A DNA stretch of 64,000 nucleotides from positions 1,178,001-1,242,000 of the forward strand of contig NZ_CP136759.1 of the NCBI RefSeq assembly GCF_032931615.1. The letters are read 5' to 3'. Made by a program: the position numbers and the translations under genes. Below the pieces are notes generated by a model, which had not been told where the DNA came from, ran no database searches, and worked only from the letters and a program-made list of their open reading frames with translations. This stretch comes from Palleronia sp. LCG004 (GTDB taxonomy: Bacteria > Pseudomonadota > Alphaproteobacteria > Rhodobacterales > Rhodobacteraceae). The stretch's first letter is position 1, and each line of letters starts with the position of its first letter. Below are positions 8,445 to 17,245 of this stretch, in pieces.

Positions 8445-8858
8445 CTAGACGGCGAAGACGGCGTCCATGTTGGCGAACCCTTTCACCTCGATCGGATTTC
8501 CCGACGGATCGCGGAAGAACATCGTCCACTGCTCTCCGGGCTCGCCCTGGAACCGCACCGAGGGCTCCAGCACCCAATCGGTATCCGCACCCTCCAGACG
8601 CTCGCGCAGAACCTGCCAATCCTCGAGCGGCAGAACCATGCCGAGATGCGGCATCGGCACCATGTGATCGCCGACCTTGCCGGTATTCGATGTGGCGAAT
8701 GGCGTGCCGAGATGCAGGCTGATCTGGTGACCGAAGAAGTCGAAATCAACCCATGTTTCCGTGCTGCGCCCTTCGGTGCAATTGAGCACCCCCCCGTAGA
8801 AGCGGCGCGCCTCGTCGAGATCGGTCACGTGATAGGCAAGATGGAAGGGATGCGGCAT
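8445..8858 (-). CDS. VOC family (glyoxalase/dioxygenase-type) protein
   Basis: A 137-residue protein with paired beta-alpha-beta-beta-beta modules. The N-terminal HLAYHVTDLDEARRFY supplies the first metal histidine position, HQISLHLG the middle, and FFRDPSGNPIEVKGF the C-terminal glutamate. Family members are metal-dependent lyases, dioxygenases or resistance proteins; the substrate cannot be assigned. It is convergent with tRNA-Tyr and divergent from the sulfhydrylase gene, 77 bp apart. Confidence 0.88.
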   Translation of the reverse strand: MPHPFHLAYHVTDLDEARRFYGGVLNCTEGRSTETWVDFDFFGHQISLHLGTPFATSNTGKVGDHMVPMPHLGMVLPLEDWQVLRERLEGADTDWVLEPSVRFQGEPGEQWTMFFRDPSGNPIEVKGFANMDAVFAV

Positions 8859-8935
8859 CGGTGGCCTCCGGCGTTGTGCGAGATTTCAGCATAGAATAGA
8901 GCTCGGTCGATGAAGTGAAGAGGAGACCACCAGCC

Positions 8936-10225
8936 ATGTCCGATGCAAAGCGCGGCTTCAACACGTTGCAGATCCATGCGGGTGCCCATCCGGACCCCGC
9001 CACCGGCGCGCGCCAGACGCCGATCTACCAATCGACCGCGTTCGTGTTCCGCGACGCGGATCATGCCGCCAAGCTCTTCAACCTGCAGGAGGTGGGCTTC
9101 ATCTATTCGCGGCTGACGAACCCCACCGTCGCGGTATTGCAAGAGCGTGTCGCGACGCTCGAAGGCGGCGCGGGTGCGGTCGGATGCTCTTCGGGGCATG
9201 CCGCGCAGATCATGGCGCTGTTTCCGCTGATGGGCCCCGGCAAGAACGTGGTCGTATCGACCCGTCTTTACGGCGGGACGGTCACCCAGATGACGCAGAC
9301 GATCAAACGGTTCGGATGGTCCGCAAAGTTTGTCGATTTCGATGATCTCGATGCGATCGCAGCCGCAATCGACGACGACACGCGCGCGGTGTTCTGCGAG
9401 AGCATCGCCAATCCGGGCGGCTACATTACCGATCTTCGTGCAGTGGCCGATGTCGCCGATCGCGCGGGGCTGCCGCTCATCGTCGACAACACTTCGGCCA
9501 CGCCGTATCTATGTCGTCCGATTGAGCACGGCGCGACGATCGTCGTTCATTCGACGACAAAATACCTGACCGGCAACGGCACGGTCACTGGTGGTGTCGT
9601 CGTCGATTCGGGCAAGTTCGACTGGTCGGCTTCGGGCAAATTTCCGTCCCTCAGCGATCCCGAGCCCGCCTATCACGGGCTGAAGTTCCACGAAACCTTC
9701 GGGCCGCTCGCCTTCACCTTCCACGGAATCGCGATCGGGCTGCGCGATCTCGGCATGACGATGAATCCGCAGGCCGCGCATTACACCCTTATGGGCATCG
9801 AGACACTGAGCCTGAGAATGGAGCGGCACGTCCAGAATGCCGTGAAGATCGCGAAATGGCTCGAAGCCGATGAGCGGGTCGATTACGTGACCTATGCCGG
9901 CCTGGAAAGCTCGCCCTATTACGGTCGGATCGAAACGGTGTGTCCAAAGGGCGCGGGCGCGCTCTTCACCTTTGCGGTAAAGGGCGGATACGAGGCCTGC
10001 GTGAAGCTGATCGATGCCGTCGAGATCTTCAGCCACGTCGCCAATCTCGGCGATACGCGCTCGCTCATCATCCATTCGGCCTCGACCACGCATCGCCAGC
10101 TCGAGGAGAACCAGCAGCGTGCGGCCGGTGCCGATCCGGAGGTCGTTCGGGTGTCGATCGGGATCGAGGATGCCGACGATCTGATCGCAGATCTCGATCA
10201 GGCATTGTCAAGAGCTGTTGCCTGA
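8936..10225 (+). CDS. metY: O-acetylhomoserine aminocarboxypropyltransferase/sulfhydrylase (MetY-type)
   Basis: A PLP enzyme of the Cys/Met metabolism family (429 residues) that makes homocysteine from O-acetylhomoserine and sulfide, or a related thiol. PLP Lys209 lies in VVHSTTKYLTG and the PLP-ring Asp184 in LIVDNTSATP. The length of about 430 with the insert around KFPSLSDPEPAYHG fits the MetY branch rather than the shorter MetZ/MetB types. I chose ATG 8936 because AGGAGA lies 10 bp upstream; an ATG at 8915 would add a non-conserved MKRRPPA leader. It could use sulfide from the cys operon at 39-45 kb. Confidence 0.9.
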   Translation: MSDAKRGFNTLQIHAGAHPDPATGARQTPIYQSTAFVFRDADHAAKLFNLQEVGFIYSRLTNPTVAVLQERVATLEGGAGAVGCSSGHAAQIMALFPLMGPGKNVVVSTRLYGGTVTQMTQTIKRFGWSAKFVDFDDLDAIAAAIDDDTRAVFCESIANPGGYITDLRAVADVADRAGLPLIVDNTSATPYLCRPIEHGATIVVHSTTKYLTGNGTVTGGVVVDSGKFDWSASGKFPSLSDPEPAYHGLKFHETFGPLAFTFHGIAIGLRDLGMTMNPQAAHYTLMGIETLSLRMERHVQNAVKIAKWLEADERVDYVTYAGLESSPYYGRIETVCPKGAGALFTFAVKGGYEACVKLIDAVEIFSHVANLGDTRSLIIHSASTTHRQLEENQQRAAGADPEVVRVSIGIEDADDLIADLDQALSRAVA

Positions 10226-10231
10226 TCTCAG

Positions 10232-10258
10232 CGGGAGGGCGATTTTGCCGCCCTCCCG
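10232..10258. terminator. bidirectional stem-loop between convergent genes
   Basis: CGGGAGGGCG (10232-10241) and CGCCCTCCCG (10249-10258) form a perfect 10-bp stem with a 7-nt loop. It lies 7 bp past the metY stop and 7 bp before the stop of the convergent SIMPL gene. Neither side has a strong T-run. Confidence 0.7.
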
Positions 10259-10264
10259 TCCGCT

Positions 10265-10990
10265 TCACTCGGCAAGTTCGTAGCGGACCGCGACGCGTTT
10301 CACCGTTTCAAGCGATCCGGGCGCAACCGGAACCGCGCCCTCCATCGCCGCCCGCATCATGACGGGTCCGGGATCGCCGGCACCCTCCATTTCGCGCATG
10401 TGGACGATGGGCCCGAGTGTCCGACCCGCCGCTTCGGCGAGGATACGCGCCTTGCGCATGGCATCCTCGACAGCAGATCCGAGGGCGGCATCCGCGACCG
10501 GAGCGGGATCGGCGATGCCGAAGCTCAAACCATTGAACCGGTTCGATCCGGCATCAATTGCGGCACCCAGAACGACACCCAACCGTTCGAGATCGCGCAC
10601 AAGCACCTCAACATCGCTCGCCGCTTCATAGCCGGTGATGCGGGGGGCCGCGCCGGGTTCGGGCCCTTCGTTGGCGTAGATCGGGTTCAGTCGCAATTCG
10701 CCCGTCTGCACGTCGCCCGGGTCGATCTCCAGCCCGTCGAGCTCAGCGAGCAGGGCCGAAAGGGGCTCTTCCATTGCCGTCACCGCTGCCTGCGGCTCCG
10801 GTGCCTCGGCCACCACGCCCATGCGTATCGTTGCAAGATCGGGGGTGACGGTTTCACGTCCTTCGCCCATCACCTCCAGGATCGCAGGCATGTTGCTTTC
10901 CTGATCCTGCGCGACGGCGGGTGCAGCCAGATAACCGCTCAGCAGCGTGATTGCGATGAGCTTCGGCAAGCCAGTCTTCGTCATCTTCAT
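10265..10990 (-). CDS. SIMPL domain (DUF541) periplasmic protein
   Basis: A 241-residue protein with a signal peptide (cleavage near AVAQ, residue 28) and a SIMPL/DUF541 domain: LEVMGEGRETVTPDLATIRMGV is the typical opening, with further matches around LRLNPIY and NGLSFGIADP. This family covers envelope proteins such as bacterial YggE-like proteins, associated with stress tolerance; no enzymatic activity is known. It is a single gene, divergent from the large membrane protein at 11127. Confidence 0.9.
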   Translation of the reverse strand: MKMTKTGLPKLIAITLLSGYLAAPAVAQDQESNMPAILEVMGEGRETVTPDLATIRMGVVAEAPEPQAAVTAMEEPLSALLAELDGLEIDPGDVQTGELRLNPIYANEGPEPGAAPRITGYEAASDVEVLVRDLERLGVVLGAAIDAGSNRFNGLSFGIADPAPVADAALGSAVEDAMRKARILAEAAGRTLGPIVHMREMEGAGDPGPVMMRAAMEGAVPVAPGSLETVKRVAVRYELAE

Positions 10991-11126
10991 CTCCGGGTAA
11001 AAAGGTTGTCACTCGGCTCTAGGCCGGGTTCAATAGGGCTCCGGTCCCTGTTTGCCTCGGCGAAAAGCTGCTATAGAGGAATGTGAGGCATCAGAAGGGT
11101 GTCGGCAATCCCGCTTCGCGTGGTAA

Positions 11127-13622
11127 ATGACTGACATGAAGAAGACATTCTTTCTCGACCTCGACCATAACGGTGTACGTTTGCGGTACGGGACGGGCAC
11201 CGAATTCCCCGTCATCGGAGAGGTCGCGCTTGATGATCCACATTTCGAGACGCGGCTCGAGGATCTCCGTAGCGAGGCAGAGGCACTAAGCGACGGGCCA
11301 CTCGAAACGGTTCTGACGATCCCTCAGTCCGAGATTCTCTTTACCAGCATCGAGATGACCGAAGATGCCGGTGACGATGCGGCACGCAAGACCCGGATCG
11401 AGAGTGAGCTCGAGGGAATGACACCCTACGAGCTGGGCGATCTGGTCTACGACTGGAAAAAACTGTCCAAATCCAAGATCGCCGTTGCCGCGGCGGCGCG
11501 CGAGACACTCGATCAGGCCGAAGGCTTCGCCGTATCGCACGGTTTCAACCCGCAAGGTTTCACGACCGAACCGAAGAAGGGCCTCTTTTCGGAACGCCCC
11601 GACTTTGGCAAGACCGCCCACGCCATCTCGCCTCCCGCAGAGACCACACCGGCAGCCGTGGCACCCGTGACACGCATCGCGGATCTCTTTCACGGCGAAG
11701 ATGCCGAAGCCACGATGCACGACGAGGACGAGAGTACGTCGCCTTCGATCCTCGACATTTCCCCCGAAGAAGAACCCGTTCCTGCAATCGACGAGAGTCG
11801 CGCTCAGTTCACTGCGCCGATGCCCGATCGCGACGAAGCGAAGGCCGGAATCGAACCGGTATCAGACACGAATGTCGCGGAGGCGATCTCGCCGGATGCG
11901 GAACCGCAGCGACGTGTCGTAGAGCCTGCCGCCCATCCCGTGGCCGAGCCTGAGGAAGCGCCCCTAGCCTTTACCAGCAGTCGAGTAGGTCAGACTACCT
12001 CGAACGCGGATCCGTCTCGGTTCGATGATGTCGCATCCCGCATCGCGGTCCTGCCGGATGGAGGCGCGGGACCACAAAGAACGTCGCCGAAGGTTCACCA
12101 GCCCGCAGGTCGTCCGCAATCGCGCCCACCCGGGCCGAAATCAGCGCCTGTGCCTTCGGTTCGCAAGGTCGCGCCACCGGCCGGTGCCAGCGCTGCGAGC
12201 CTCGCCCCGGAATCGCCGTCCGAAAACCGTGGCGGATCCGGGGCGACCGAGACAGGACGTCCAAAGACCGAAGCGGAGCAGATGACCGTCTTCGGCGCGC
12301 GCAAGTCACAGCAGCGCGGTGGCATGTCGACATTGCCGGTGGTGATCGGTCTGCTCATCGCGCTCGCCATAGCAGTCGGGATCTGGGCGTCGTTCTTCAT
12401 GCTGACCCCGACCGACGAAGCGCTTCTGCTGCCTGACGAACGGTCGGCGAGCGCCGGCATGACCGTGCCAAGTCCGGTGGATCCGCCCGTCGCCACGATT
12501 GAAAGCGACATTGCGGCGGGACCGGGCGATGAAACCGCACCGGGGCCCGATGACCCCCTTCGCCGCCCGCAGGGTGCTGACGAGGCCGGTCGCTATGCGG
12601 CGATCGGCATCGACGCATCCGCACCTGTCGTGCCGGACGTGCCCTTGGCGGACCGCGTTGAAGAATTGCGGATTACGGCTCTCGACGCCGACCTCCGGGC
12701 ACAGGACCGGGTCGCGCGGCTGGCCGAGATCGACGATATAGACACTCCGCCGAACTTGGCCACATCGGAGGAGACATCGCCGGAAAATTCGGGCGGCGAA
12801 GAGACCGACACACGGCAGGACACCGCCCCGGCTGTGCCGACGATCCGTCCAGCCGCAGTGCCCGAGCGGCCCGAGCTGGATCAACCACAATCTGATGAAG
12901 CGGAGGCCATTGAGCCCGCCGCTATCCCTGAGCCCGAAGCTCGTCCGCGTGCACGACCTTCTGACCCTGCCTCGGCAGAGCTTGAGGCCCAAGACCCACT
13001 TAGCGGCTCGGTCGCCGTGCAGTCGGCCGACGCTGAGACGCCGCGGCCGAACGCCCGCCCGCCAGGCGAGACGGCGACCGAGATAGCTGTGACGCTCGTA
13101 CCGCAGGCCGCGGAGCGTCCCGAGACGATGCCCCGCGCACGTCCGGCCACGCAAGTCGCAGCTGTCGATCCGAACCGGACCGATACGGCCCGGCGGGACG
13201 GATCGGCCGCCGCATCTGCGGCCGCCGCCGCTCTTGCCGGACTTGTTCCGTCTGCCGCCTCCGCTGCCGCGCCTGTCGCACGCTCGGTCACACCGCAGAA
13301 CCGACCGGCAGCGCCCGAGCGCGCAGCCCCCGTCGAAGTCGCGCAGGCAAGCGCCATCGCCCGACCTTCCGGTCCGACGAGCGGAAGCGTCGCTTCGCGC
13401 GCGACTATCGCCAGCGCAATGAACCTGCGGCAAGTGAACCTGATGGGCGTCTATGGAAGTGAATCGAACAGGCGAGCTCTGATCCGCCTGCCGAACGGTC
13501 GCTTTGAAAAGGTTCAGGTCGGTGACCGCGTCGATGGGGGCCGGGTGCAGGCCATCGGCGACAACCGTTTGAGCTACGTCAAGAGTGGCCGCCAGATCGT
13601 CCTGGAAATGCCTGGCGGCTGA
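11127..13622 (+). CDS. large membrane protein: PilM/GspL-like N-domain, disordered linkers, one TM, PilP/GspC-like C-domain
   Basis: An 831-residue protein of unknown function. Residues 1-150 look like the actin-fold cytoplasmic part of GspL/PilM proteins: FFLDLDHNGVRLR, VLTIPQSEILFTSIEM, a helix RIESELEGMTPYELGDLVYD, and IAVAAAARETLDQAEGF. Residues 150-395 are low-complexity and rich in Pro, Glu and Ala. A single membrane helix (STLPVVIGLLIALAIAVGIW) lies at about 400-425. Another disordered Pro/Ala-rich stretch runs to about 760, and the last 70 residues (NLMGVYGSESNRRALIRLPN, then VGDRVDGGRVQAIGDNRLSY) resemble the small beta domain of PilP or GspC. The predicted topology is N-in, C-periplasmic. 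No pilin, secretin or ATPase gene is nearby. The domain calls are mine by pattern and need profile confirmation. The disorder makes misannotation as a translation factor IF-2 likely. Confidence 0.8.
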   Translation: MTDMKKTFFLDLDHNGVRLRYGTGTEFPVIGEVALDDPHFETRLEDLRSEAEALSDGPLETVLTIPQSEILFTSIEMTEDAGDDAARKTRIESELEGMTPYELGDLVYDWKKLSKSKIAVAAAARETLDQAEGFAVSHGFNPQGFTTEPKKGLFSERPDFGKTAHAISPPAETTPAAVAPVTRIADLFHGEDAEATMHDEDESTSPSILDISPEEEPVPAIDESRAQFTAPMPDRDEAKAGIEPVSDTNVAEAISPDAEPQRRVVEPAAHPVAEPEEAPLAFTSSRVGQTTSNADPSRFDDVASRIAVLPDGGAGPQRTSPKVHQPAGRPQSRPPGPKSAPVPSVRKVAPPAGASAASLAPESPSENRGGSGATETGRPKTEAEQMTVFGARKSQQRGGMSTLPVVIGLLIALAIAVGIWASFFMLTPTDEALLLPDERSASAGMTVPSPVDPPVATIESDIAAGPGDETAPGPDDPLRRPQGADEAGRYAAIGIDASAPVVPDVPLADRVEELRITALDADLRAQDRVARLAEIDDIDTPPNLATSEETSPENSGGEETDTRQDTAPAVPTIRPAAVPERPELDQPQSDEAEAIEPAAIPEPEARPRARPSDPASAELEAQDPLSGSVAVQSADAETPRPNARPPGETATEIAVTLVPQAAERPETMPRARPATQVAAVDPNRTDTARRDGSAAASAAAAALAGLVPSAASAAAPVARSVTPQNRPAAPERAAPVEVAQASAIARPSGPTSGSVASRATIASAMNLRQVNLMGVYGSESNRRALIRLPNGRFEKVQVGDRVDGGRVQAIGDNRLSYVKSGRQIVLEMPGG

Positions 13623-13730
13623 TCATTCGTCCGCCGAAGAGAAAATTGGTTGGACTCATTCACTTCGAATAGGTGATTTCTCGCCGAGGCCGGTCTAGGA
13701 TCAGACCCTTCGCGGCCGGAGGATGAGTTT

Positions 13731-15680
13731 TTGGAATCGTTTCTATTTCAGGCGACAATCTACCTGGCGGCGGCGGTGATCGCCGTTCCGATCGCGTCCC
13801 GACTGGGGTTTGGATCTGTGCTGGGATATCTCGCGGCGGGGATTTTTATCGGACCGGTCCTTGGGCTGGTAGGCTCCGAAACGCGCGAGTTACAGCATTT
13901 CGCCGAATTCGGCGTGGTCATGATGCTGTTCCTCATCGGGCTCGAACTCGAACCGAAAGCGCTCTGGAACATGCGCCACCGCCTTATCGGGCTCGGCGGC
14001 AGCCAGGTAATCCTGACCGGTGCGCTGATTGTGGGTGCCGCAATTCTTCTCGGCCTTCCGCTCGGGACGGCCACGGCGATCGGTATGATCTTCGCGCTCA
14101 GTTCGACTGCAATCGTGCTGCAGACCTTGAACGAAAAGCGCCTGATGCAGACTGCAGGAGGGCGGTCCTCGTTTTCCGTCCTCTTGACGCAGGATATCGC
14201 TGTCATTCCGATGCTTGCAGCGATTCCGTTGCTTGCTTCCGGTCACCTCGGAGGTGCGAGCGCTCCCGGCGGATCGGGAAGCGAACAGATGGCGGAGACG
14301 ACCGCCGGCGCGAATGCGCAGGCGGCCATTTCGCTTATTGACTCCTTGCCGGCCTGGGGCGTCACGCTTGCCACGCTCGGCGCGATCGCCATCATCATAG
14401 TCGGTGGCGTCTTCGGTATGAGACCGATCTTCCGGTTCATCCATCGTGCAAAGCTGCGGGAACTCTATACTGCACTCGCCCTCCTCATCGTCATCTCGAT
14501 CGCGTTCATGATGACACTCGTAGGCCTGTCGCCTGCGCTTGGGACATTCATGGCGGGTGTGGTGCTCGCCAACTCTGAATTCCGTCATGAACTCGAATCC
14601 GATATCGAACCGTTCAAGGGCCTACTTTTAGGGCTGTTCTTTATCACCGTCGGTGCCGGGATCTCGTTTACGACGTTCTTCGCCGCTCCGTTCGAGATTC
14701 TCGGACTGACAATGATGATGATGCTCGTGAAGGGCGCGGTCCTTTACGGTCTCGCGCTGATCTTCGGATTACGCCAACGCGATCGCTGGCTTTTCACGCT
14801 CGGGCTTGCCGGTGCGGGCGAATTCGGTTTCGTTCTCGTCTCGTTTTCCCTGCAAACGGGCGCAATCGGGTCCGACCTTGGCGAGAGGATCCTGCTGATC
14901 GTGGCATTGTCGATGCTGCTCACGCCGCTCTTCTTCATCCTCTGGGAATTTCTTTCGAACAAGATGCGAGACGATGAAAAATCGGAACCATTGCTGCCTG
15001 ACGAGATCGATGAGCAGAAGCCGATCATCATCGCCGGCATTGGTCGGTTCGGTCAGGTCGTGAACCGGATGTTGCAGCTTGCCGGGTACGAGACAACCGT
15101 GCTCGACCACGATCTCGATACGATACAATTGATGCGGAAGTTCGGCTTCAACGGGTTCTTCGGCGACCCGACGCGACCGGAACTGCTTCATGCTGCAGGA
15201 CTCGATACCGCGAAAGTGCTCGTCGTGACGATGGACGAGCCCGCGAATGTGACCAATCTCGTCGAGTATGCCAGGAAGGCGCGACCGGACCTTCACATCG
15301 TTGCGCGTGCTTACGACCGCAACCACGTCTATCAGCTTTATCGCGCAGGTGCGGACGATATCGTCCGGGAGGTTTTCGACAGCTCCCTCAGGGCGGGTCG
15401 ATATGTGCTCGAGAATATCGGATTGTCGGAATTCGAAGCCTCGGAACTCGAGAAGGCTTTCTTCAAGATCGACCGTTCCGCTCTTCGCGAGCTTGCCGAG
15501 CTGTGGCAACCCGGCGTCCCAATTTCCCGGAACGAAGCCTACATGGAACGGGCGCGAGCGCTGAACAAGGATCTCGAGTCGGCGCTGTCAGCCAAATACG
15601 ACGAATTGCGCGGCAGCGACGACGAGGCGGACGACAACGAAGAGATCTCGGATGAGGAGCGCGCCGAACGCGTCGCGTGA
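13731..15680 (+). CDS. Kef-type monovalent cation:proton antiporter (CPA2) with TrkA-N domain
   Basis: A 649-residue inner-membrane antiporter, probably K+/H+ exchange. Residues 1-400 form the 12-13-helix exchanger domain (GSVLGYLAAGIFIGP, FLIGLELEP, FALSSTAIVLQ). A cytosolic RCK/TrkA-N domain follows from about 430, with IIAGIGRFGQ and the strand-end acidic residue in VLDHD. The C-terminal tail is acidic (DDEADDNEEISDEE). The start is a TTG at 13731 behind GGAGGATG; the N-terminus MESFLFQATIYLAAAVIAVP fits the family exactly and there is no nearer ATG. No KefF/KefG ancillary subunit is next to it. Confidence 0.92.
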   Translation: MESFLFQATIYLAAAVIAVPIASRLGFGSVLGYLAAGIFIGPVLGLVGSETRELQHFAEFGVVMMLFLIGLELEPKALWNMRHRLIGLGGSQVILTGALIVGAAILLGLPLGTATAIGMIFALSSTAIVLQTLNEKRLMQTAGGRSSFSVLLTQDIAVIPMLAAIPLLASGHLGGASAPGGSGSEQMAETTAGANAQAAISLIDSLPAWGVTLATLGAIAIIIVGGVFGMRPIFRFIHRAKLRELYTALALLIVISIAFMMTLVGLSPALGTFMAGVVLANSEFRHELESDIEPFKGLLLGLFFITVGAGISFTTFFAAPFEILGLTMMMMLVKGAVLYGLALIFGLRQRDRWLFTLGLAGAGEFGFVLVSFSLQTGAIGSDLGERILLIVALSMLLTPLFFILWEFLSNKMRDDEKSEPLLPDEIDEQKPIIIAGIGRFGQVVNRMLQLAGYETTVLDHDLDTIQLMRKFGFNGFFGDPTRPELLHAAGLDTAKVLVVTMDEPANVTNLVEYARKARPDLHIVARAYDRNHVYQLYRAGADDIVREVFDSSLRAGRYVLENIGLSEFEASELEKAFFKIDRSALRELAELWQPGVPISRNEAYMERARALNKDLESALSAKYDELRGSDDEADDNEEISDEERAERVA

Positions 15681-15700
15681 TCCCTTTCCGCCGAAATGGA

Positions 15701-15735
15701 AAAGGCCCCGGTTCCATTTAGAAACCGGAGCCTTC
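15701..15735 (-). terminator. rho-independent terminator of carD
   Basis: An imperfect hairpin made of AAGGC.CCGGTT (15702-15713) and AACCGG.GCCTT (15723-15734). On the minus strand it is followed by CCTTTTCC. It lies between the convergent ends of the antiporter gene and carD and may stop both, but the T-run serves carD. Confidence 0.7.
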
Positions 15736-15759
15736 CTCGGCCGCAATCCGCTGAATAGT

Positions 15760-16278
15760 TCAGGCGGCCGCCGCCTTGCGCTCGACCAGGACCGAATCAA
15801 TCTGCTTCTGTGCTGCAATCTCATCATCGCCGGATACGGCCGCAATTTCCCGAACCAGACGCTCGAGCGCTGCTTCGTAAAGCTGACGCTCGGAATAGCT
15901 CTGCTCGCGCTGATCGTCGGTGCGATGCAGATCGCGCACGACTTCGGCGATGGCGATCAGGTCACCGGAATTGATCTTCTGCTCGTATTCCTGCGCGCGA
16001 CGCGACCACATCGCCTTCTTCACCTTGGCTTTCCCCTTGAGGGTTGTCATCGCCTTGGTAACGACATCCGGGCTGGAAAGCTGGCGCATTCCGACTTCGG
16101 AGGCCTTGTGGGTCGGAACGCGGAGCGTCATTTTGTCCTTCTCGAAGGAAATGACGAACAATTCCAGTTCGAGCCCGGCTATCTCCTGCTTCTCGATGCT
16201 GACGATCTGGCCGACGCCGTGGGCAGGATAAACGACATAATCGTTCGGGCTGAATTCGGGCTTCTTGGATTTGCTCAT
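15760..16278 (-). CDS. carD: CarD family transcriptional regulator
   Basis: A 172-residue protein with the CarD/TRCF RNA-polymerase-interacting domain at 1-70 (YVVYPAHGVGQIVSIEKQ) and a helical DNA-binding C-domain (VVRDLHR, YEAALERLVREIA). In this family the protein binds RNA polymerase beta and stabilises open complexes at many promoters, including rRNA promoters. The frame is open to 16386, but the family match starts at 16278 (MSKSKKPEFSPND). A terminator follows 25 bp after the stop. Confidence 0.95.
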   Translation of the reverse strand: MSKSKKPEFSPNDYVVYPAHGVGQIVSIEKQEIAGLELELFVISFEKDKMTLRVPTHKASEVGMRQLSSPDVVTKAMTTLKGKAKVKKAMWSRRAQEYEQKINSGDLIAIAEVVRDLHRTDDQREQSYSERQLYEAALERLVREIAAVSGDDEIAAQKQIDSVLVERKAAAA

Positions 16279-16474
16279 GGTGTGCCTTCCTTTAACGTTC
16301 CCGCTTACGCGGCGACGGGGCGAAGGGCTCACGGCAGAACGACCCACGGCCCAATGAGGCCGGGAGATACTTCCCCGCAATCGCAATGCCTTTCCCCGTC
16401 ACCTTCCGGCAACGTCATAGCACAAATTTACCACCTATGGAAGCCGCAGTGCAGAAAGACGCTTGCGTGCGCCG

Positions 16475-16810
16475 TTAGCCACCCTCTCCGGGATTGGGAG
16501 AGAAGAGTTCCATCTTCCCATCCTTGCCGTCCATCTCCTCCGCATCCGGCAGTGGGTCTTTCTTCGTCACGATCACGGGCCACATCTCGGAATACTTCCG
16601 GTTGAACTCGACCCACTTCTCGGCTTCCGGCTCGGTATCGGGCAGGATTGCTTCGGCCGGGCATTCCGGTTCGCAAACGCCGCAATCGATGCATTCGTCC
16701 GGATGGATCACCAGCATGTTCTCGCCCTCGTAGAAGCAATCGACGGGACAGACTTCGACGCAGTCCGTGTATTTGCAGGCGATGCAATTGTCGTTGACGA
16801 TATAGGTCAT
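16475..16810 (-). CDS. fdxA: FdxA family 7Fe-8S ferredoxin
   Basis: A 111-residue cytosolic electron carrier. Nine cysteines fall in the typical order: C9, C12, C17, C21, C25, C40, C43, C46 and C50. C40-x2-C43-x2-C46 with C21 would hold a 4Fe-4S cluster and C9/C17/C50 a 3Fe-4S cluster. The C-terminal extension ([20 protein letters not shown]) is normal for alphaproteobacterial FdxA. It lies between the S4 protein gene (72 bp upstream on the same strand) and carD (196 bp downstream). Confidence 0.95.
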   Translation of the reverse strand: MTYIVNDNCIACKYTDCVEVCPVDCFYEGENMLVIHPDECIDCGVCEPECPAEAILPDTEPEAEKWVEFNRKYSEMWPVIVTKKDPLPDAEEMDGKDGKMELFSPNPGEGG

Positions 16811-16882
16811 TGGATCCTCGAACGGCCGTTTGTGGCGTGACTAGACCTTGGGGGCGGATCAATCAAGCACGGCTGGAACCGT

Positions 16883-17242
16883 TCAGAATTCGACGTCGCG
16901 ATCCATCTCTCGACGATCCTTCTTGGTCGGACGGCCACCTTTGTCGAAACGCGGATTGTCGGGCGACCGTTTTGCTTGAGGTGAATGATCCTCGTAGAGG
17001 GTCTGAGCCTCTGGGGCCGGGCCGCGACGCTCTCCGAGCGAAACGACCTTAATTACCCTGATAGCGCGCCCTTGGGCGAAGGTAAGGGTGTCCCCCTCGC
17101 CCACATTGGCCGAAGGCTTGCTCACGCGTGTCCCATTGATACGCACACCGCCCGCGGTAACGATCCGCGCAGCAAGTGTGCGTGTCTTGAAGAAACGAGC
17201 GAAGAAAAGCCATTTGTCGAGCCTCATCGACATCTGGCCCAT
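16883..17242 (-). CDS. S4-domain RNA-binding protein (Hsp15-like)
   Basis: A 119-residue protein with an N-terminal S4 domain (MRLDKWLFFARFFKTRTLAA, VRINGTRVSKPSANVGEGD) and a basic, charged tail. It resembles heat-shock protein 15, which binds stalled 50S subunits carrying a nascent chain. The start is 17242; Met4 (17233) or Met6 (17227) are also possible, since the family usually begins close to MRLDKWL. It starts 3 bp after the helicase stop, so the two are one transcription unit, linking RNA handling functions. Confidence 0.9.
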   Translation of the reverse strand: MGQMSMRLDKWLFFARFFKTRTLAARIVTAGGVRINGTRVSKPSANVGEGDTLTFAQGRAIRVIKVVSLGERRGPAPEAQTLYEDHSPQAKRSPDNPRFDKGGRPTKKDRREMDRDVEF

Positions 17243-17245
17243 CTA

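Noticed and set aside
8859..8935. SAM-type riboswitch upstream of metY
   Set aside because: Only 77 bp are available and I could not fit the SAM-II or SAH consensus pairing; a covariance model search would decide it.
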